Below, in pieces: positions 6,916 to 9,749 of a stretch of 9,749 nt of DNA. Where the stretch lies: positions 1-9,749 of the forward strand of contig JAEWUH010000051.1 of assembly GCA_023397245.1 (NCBI GenBank), read 5' to 3'. Within the stretch, counting starts at the first letter, position 1, and each line of letters begins with the position of its first letter. Origin of the DNA: Bacillota bacterium. Lineage in GTDB: Bacteria; Bacillota; Clostridia; Oscillospirales; Acutalibacteraceae. The notes below the pieces were generated by a model. The model saw only the letters and a program-made list of their open reading frames with translations. It was not told where the DNA came from and made no database searches. The position numbers were made by a program, and so were the translations under genes.

Positions 6916-7391
6916 TAAAAATACACGCCGTTGCTTTCCAGTTCGTCCATTACATCTTCGCCAGTAAGGTCGACATTATAAGGAGTAATGATAAAGGTGC
7001 TGGTCGCAACCCGTTTGATCTTCCCGCCGTTTGCATAGGCGACACCGCTTAAAAAGTCGATGATGCGGCGGCAGACATCCTTATTGGTGTTCTCCAGATT
7101 CAGTACCACGGTGTGCATTTTGATCAGTTCATCCGCCACCGCGCAGGTCTCTTCGCCGAAGCGCTCCGGTTTGAACAGAACGACCTGCAGCTGCGCCGTA
7201 GCATGGATGTTGACGACCTTGTTGCTGGAGTTCGACACAGGAGCCCGCTTGATGGTATCGCGCTCATGCATCTCGGGGATTTCGCCGGCATCGGAGGTGA
7301 TATCCTCCTGCTGCGCGTCGTCGTAATCATAATCGTATTCATCGTCCGGAGGATTCCACATGCCTTTTATTTTTTCAACAAAACCAGCCAT
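6915..7391 (-). CDS. sepF: Cell division protein SepF
   Basis: A 158-residue protein that anchors FtsZ filaments to the membrane and helps organise the septum. The N-terminal MAGFVEKIKGMW is the amphipathic membrane-targeting helix. An acidic Asp/Tyr-rich linker follows (14-50, including DDEYDYDYDD). The globular SepF (DUF552) domain runs from about residue 58 to 145 with VVNIH, VVLNLEN, RRIIDFLSG (108-116) and STFIITP. The FLSG motif is the conserved dimer/polymer contact region. The ATG start is preceded by AGGAGG with a 7-base spacer, the strongest ribosome binding site of this operon. It follows yggS by 24 bases and overlaps ylmH by 1 base. The ylmG (YggT) gene that usually lies between sepF and ylmH in Firmicutes is missing. 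Confidence 0.96.
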   Translation of the reverse strand: MAGFVEKIKGMWNPPDDEYDYDYDDAQQEDITSDAGEIPEMHERDTIKRAPVSNSSNKVVNIHATAQLQVVLFKPERFGEETCAVADELIKMHTVVLNLENTNKDVCRRIIDFLSGVAYANGGKIKRVATSTFIITPYNVDLTGEDVMDELESNGVYF

Positions 7392-7415
7392 AAATCTGCC
7401 TCCTATAAATAATCC

Positions 7416-8147
7416 TTAATGATATATTCTCGGGCCGAAAAGGGCGGAACCGACCCTCACCATATTGGCCCCTGCTAATATTGCCTCGTAATAATCCGAT
7501 GACATTCCCATTGATAAAAAATCCATATGAATATTATCTATTTTTTTGGTCTTTATGTCAACAAAATATTTGAACATATTTGTAAAATAACCCATCGTTT
7601 CACTGTCGGAGGCATCTGCCGGGGGAATTGCCATGAGACCGCGGACTCGAATGGAGGGAAGGGCGGCCACTTCGGGCAGAAGCGCATACAGATTTTGAGG
7701 CAGAACGCCTGATTTATTTTCTTCGCTGCCAATATTCACTTCAATCAAAATATCCGTAGTAAGCTCATGCTGTACGGAAAGGCGTGAAATCTCGCCCGCG
7801 AGCTTTCCGCTGTCCACCGACTGGATCATACTTACCTTGCCGATGATATTTTTTATTTTGTTGGTCTGCAGATGCCCGATAAACTGGAGTTCACAGTTTT
7901 CAAGCTGATAAAAATCGTATTTTTCGCAGAGCTCCTGCACCCGGTTTTCGCCGATATGATCGATGCCCAGCTCGATCCCTCGGTTGATCACCTCCACCGG
8001 AACGGTTTTTGTGGCGGCAAGCAAAGTGATATCCTGTTCGCTGCGCCCGGATTTCGCCGCGGCCTCGGCAATCCGGCTGCGTATCACCTTGAGGTTTTCC
8101 TCAAGATTACGGCAGCGTTCTTCAAAATCATTTGATAACTTTTCCAT
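7416..8147 (-). CDS. yggS: YggS/YlmE-family pyridoxal phosphate homeostasis protein
   Basis: A 243-residue protein with the fold of the alanine racemase N-terminal TIM barrel. It binds PLP and is thought to keep PLP and amino acid pools balanced; it has no known catalytic activity. Visible motifs are TLLAATKTVP with the PLP-binding K47, HIGENRVQE (64-72), FIGHLQTNK (89-97), VNIGSEENKSG (137-147), SMGMSSDY (212-219) and VRVGSALFGPR (230-240). The chosen start is the ATG at 8147-8145, which overlaps the upstream gene by 20 bases and has GGAAGGAA about 12 bases upstream. An in-frame TTG at 8174 would add nine residues (252 total) but has no ribosome binding site and no family support. In Firmicutes this gene normally precedes sepF, as here, with a 24-base gap. 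Confidence 0.94.
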   Translation of the reverse strand: MEKLSNDFEERCRNLEENLKVIRSRIAEAAAKSGRSEQDITLLAATKTVPVEVINRGIELGIDHIGENRVQELCEKYDFYQLENCELQFIGHLQTNKIKNIIGKVSMIQSVDSGKLAGEISRLSVQHELTTDILIEVNIGSEENKSGVLPQNLYALLPEVAALPSIRVRGLMAIPPADASDSETMGYFTNMFKYFVDIKTKKIDNIHMDFLSMGMSSDYYEAILAGANMVRVGSALFGPRIYH

Positions 8148-9414
8148 CGTATAAATCAGTTCCTTCCACAACAACTTCGTCGGAGAGCTGAACGGTCGTG
8201 TCGGTCATCAATTCATCCTTGGAAGGTTCCGCGTCACAGATTACATAGCTTTCTGTACTGTAAAGCGGAAAGATCTGTTTAAACCGTATCTCGCTCCCGT
8301 GCATGACATAAACGCCCTTGACCTGCTTTTTTACCGCGGTGGTTTTTCCGTCCTTATCCTTCCCGTTTTTGGTTACGGCTGCAAAGTGAACCGCCTTCTG
8401 GCTTACCCGGATCCCCGAGTACTGCTGAATCTGAACCTGCGCCGTTTCATTGCGGATGGCGGCAATGGAGGAATTCATCCGGTCGCTCTGCAAAACCACC
8501 GCGGCCTGTGATTCCTTGGGCGACTGGTTCACCGCGGCAACCTTTGCCGGAACCGTTTCGCTGGAGGCAAACGGAAACTGTATGGAGACCGTATCGCCCA
8601 GCTTGAACTGCGCAACCTGTCCCGCATCGATGTTAAAGGCAAAATACCAGTTATAGTCCGTGCAGACCTTCCCGACCGACCCCGCAGGCGCGGCGGGCTT
8701 CAGCTGCTGCTTTGCCTTTAACTCCGCAGAGGTAAGATTTGGTAGCTTGGAATAATCAAACGTCGATTCAAAACCGTCCGCACTGCTGATAAAATACCCG
8801 GCTGCCGGGGAGGTTACGGAACCCGCCGCCTTTTCGGAAGAAGCGGCCAGCGTGTTCCGCTGGGCTTTCAATTCATTGATTCTCGTATTGAAATTCGCGG
8901 CCTTATGGGTCACGATCTGACGCTCGTTGATCAGATACAGAAAATCCTCCCTGCTCTGCGCCAGATCGGCATATTCGCAGGAATTTGCCTTTCCGAGCGC
9001 TTCAATCAGCTTGAGGTTGATCTGCCGGTTGATGGAATCAAGATCGGCGGCATAGGTGTCTCCCGGCGCGCTGAGAGTCTGCAGCTTTGCGATGGAGGAG
9101 TCCAGGCTTTCCAGCTGCTTCTGTGCTGCGGCGCCCTGCGTACTGGCGTAGACCTGCGCGACGGTTCCGCCCTTGGCTACCTTGCCGCCGTCGGGAATCA
9201 CATAATCCACCACGCCGCTCAACTTGCTTGAAATAACGCTTTCCTTGCGAATGGCGATGCCGGACACCTGAACCGTCTGGGACGTACTGGCATACGCCGC
9301 GGTTTCCGTTTGTATCGCCGTATAATGTGTGCTGTAAATCTGGTATCCGAGATAAAACAGCAGGAGAAGCCCCAGTATTCCCGAAGCAAGCTTCCTGATA
9401 ATCGGACTGTTCAT
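8128..9414 (-). CDS. HlyD/RND-adaptor-like single-pass membrane protein
   Basis: A 428-residue protein with a short cytoplasmic N-terminus, one hydrophobic helix (about residues 10-28) and a large domain that should lie outside the membrane. It resembles membrane-fusion adaptors. A first lipoyl-like half is at about 50-90 (VQVSGIAIRKESVI, then GVVDYVIPDGGKVAKGGTVA). A helical segment covers about 93-195, and a second half is near 200-210 (VTSPAAGYFIS). A beta-barrel-like region follows (about 250-345), including GDTVSIQFPF and GIRVSQKAV. A Lys/Asp-rich loop (348-366) precedes GVYVMHGSEIRFKQI. Adaptors normally join an ABC or RND pump, but no transporter gene is in this window. The ATG lies 4 bases after the miaA stop codon with AGGGG 7 bases upstream, and the 3' end overlaps yggS. 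Similar genes are known from clostridial division clusters. A role in envelope or division is inferred only from position. Confidence 0.8.
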   Translation of the reverse strand: MNSPIIRKLASGILGLLLLFYLGYQIYSTHYTAIQTETAAYASTSQTVQVSGIAIRKESVISSKLSGVVDYVIPDGGKVAKGGTVAQVYASTQGAAAQKQLESLDSSIAKLQTLSAPGDTYAADLDSINRQINLKLIEALGKANSCEYADLAQSREDFLYLINERQIVTHKAANFNTRINELKAQRNTLAASSEKAAGSVTSPAAGYFISSADGFESTFDYSKLPNLTSAELKAKQQLKPAAPAGSVGKVCTDYNWYFAFNIDAGQVAQFKLGDTVSIQFPFASSETVPAKVAAVNQSPKESQAAVVLQSDRMNSSIAAIRNETAQVQIQQYSGIRVSQKAVHFAAVTKNGKDKDGKTTAVKKQVKGVYVMHGSEIRFKQIFPLYSTESYVICDAEPSKDELMTDTTVQLSDEVVVEGTDLYDGKVIK

Positions 9415-9418
9415 GCCG

Positions 9419-9749
9419 TCACCCCTGTTCTGTTATTCGTACCGCCTCATCGGCCAGACGGTTGAAATCAGTGTAATCATCCGCCATGATCCAATGGATT
9501 TCCTCGTCGCGCCGGAACCACGTAAGCTGGCGCTTGGCGTAGCGGCGGGTTTCCCGCCTGATGCGTTCCACCGCCTCGTCCAGCGGACATTCGCCGCGGA
9601 GGTACGGCGCAAGCTCCTTGTACCCGATGGCCTGAAGCGCCGTCTGTGAACCGGGGCGGCTTAGAACCTCTTTTGCCTCGGTAAGAAGGCCGCTTTCCAT
9701 CATTTGGTCGACCCGTAAATTTATTCTATCATAGAGGGTCTGTCGGTTT
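9419..9749 (-). CDS. miaA: tRNA dimethylallyltransferase, C-terminal part (5' end outside window)
   Basis: The frame is open from the right edge and ends at TGA (9421-9419), giving about 109 C-terminal residues. MiaA transfers a dimethylallyl group to N6 of A37 in tRNAs reading UNN codons. The visible part begins NRQTLYDRINLRVDQM, the family's usual R-x-x-LY-x-RIN-x-RVD block. It continues with ALQAIGYKELAPYLRGE and ends with RRYAKRQLTWFR, the conserved KRQ-TWFR motif near the C-terminus. The internal ATG pair at 9703 and 9700 is not a gene start, because family-conserved residues continue upstream in frame to the edge. The gene lies 4 bases before the HlyD-like gene, so the two are likely co-transcribed. 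The nucleotide-binding P-loop and catalytic N-terminal part are outside the window. Confidence 0.93.
   Translation of the reverse strand, partial: NRQTLYDRINLRVDQMMESGLLTEAKEVLSRPGSQTALQAIGYKELAPYLRGECPLDEAVERIRRETRRYAKRQLTWFRRDEEIHWIMADDYTDFNRLADEAVRITEQG

Noticed and set aside
9700..9703. ATG pair as the start of a small 94-residue protein
   Set aside because: The reading frame stays open to the window edge and the upstream residues match conserved MiaA sequence, so this is the interior of miaA.
1..9749. CRISPR array, insertion sequence, tRNA/rRNA gene or defence system
   Set aside because: No spaced direct repeats, transposase motifs or RNA gene signatures were seen. The region is almost fully accounted for by housekeeping genes.

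Overview
The window reads as a core-genome segment of a low-to-mid GC Gram-positive bacterium, most likely a clostridium of the Oscillospirales/Ruminococcaceae type. The reasons are AGGAGG-type ribosome binding sites, TTG starts, the sepF-ylmH-divIVA-ileS-lspA synteny seen across Firmicutes, and a DivIVA and IleS that look clostridial. This placement is an inference from gene content; no rRNA or other phylogenetic marker was compared. Every real gene lies on the minus strand, so transcription runs from the right edge to the left edge. Coding density is very high, and no stretch over about 135 bases lacks a gene.

In transcription order, the first block (9749 to 5394) holds the 3' end of miaA (tRNA isopentenylation), a single-pass membrane protein resembling HlyD/RND membrane-fusion adaptors, yggS/ylmE (PLP homeostasis), sepF (FtsZ anchor), ylmH (S4 RNA-binding protein) and divIVA (pole and septum marker). 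Gaps are short or genes overlap (4 nt, -20 nt, 24 nt, -1 nt, 16 nt), so this looks like one operon, and it closes with a U-tract hairpin at 5330-5371. Compared with the Bacillus arrangement (ylmD-ylmE-sepF-ylmG-ylmH-divIVA), ylmG is absent and the HlyD-like gene sits upstream of ylmE.

The second block (5336 to 2447) is ileS alone. It has a TATAAT -10 box just past the divIVA terminator, a short leader with no room for a T-box riboswitch, and its own terminator hairpin directly after the stop codon.

The third block (2446 to the left edge) is lspA (prolipoprotein signal peptidase), an RluD-type 23S rRNA pseudouridine synthase, a Cof-type HAD phosphatase, and the first 29 codons of a small membrane protein that runs off the window. 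These genes are tightly packed. The leader before lspA contains an imperfect inverted repeat whose role is unknown.

Together the genes serve cell division, envelope maturation and translation (tRNA modification, tRNA charging, rRNA modification). I see no mobile element, CRISPR array, toxin-antitoxin pair, defence system, tRNA or rRNA. No clearly undescribed system is evident. The least explained items are the orphan HlyD-like protein inside the division operon, the missing T-box on ileS, the folded lspA leader and the truncated membrane protein at the left edge.
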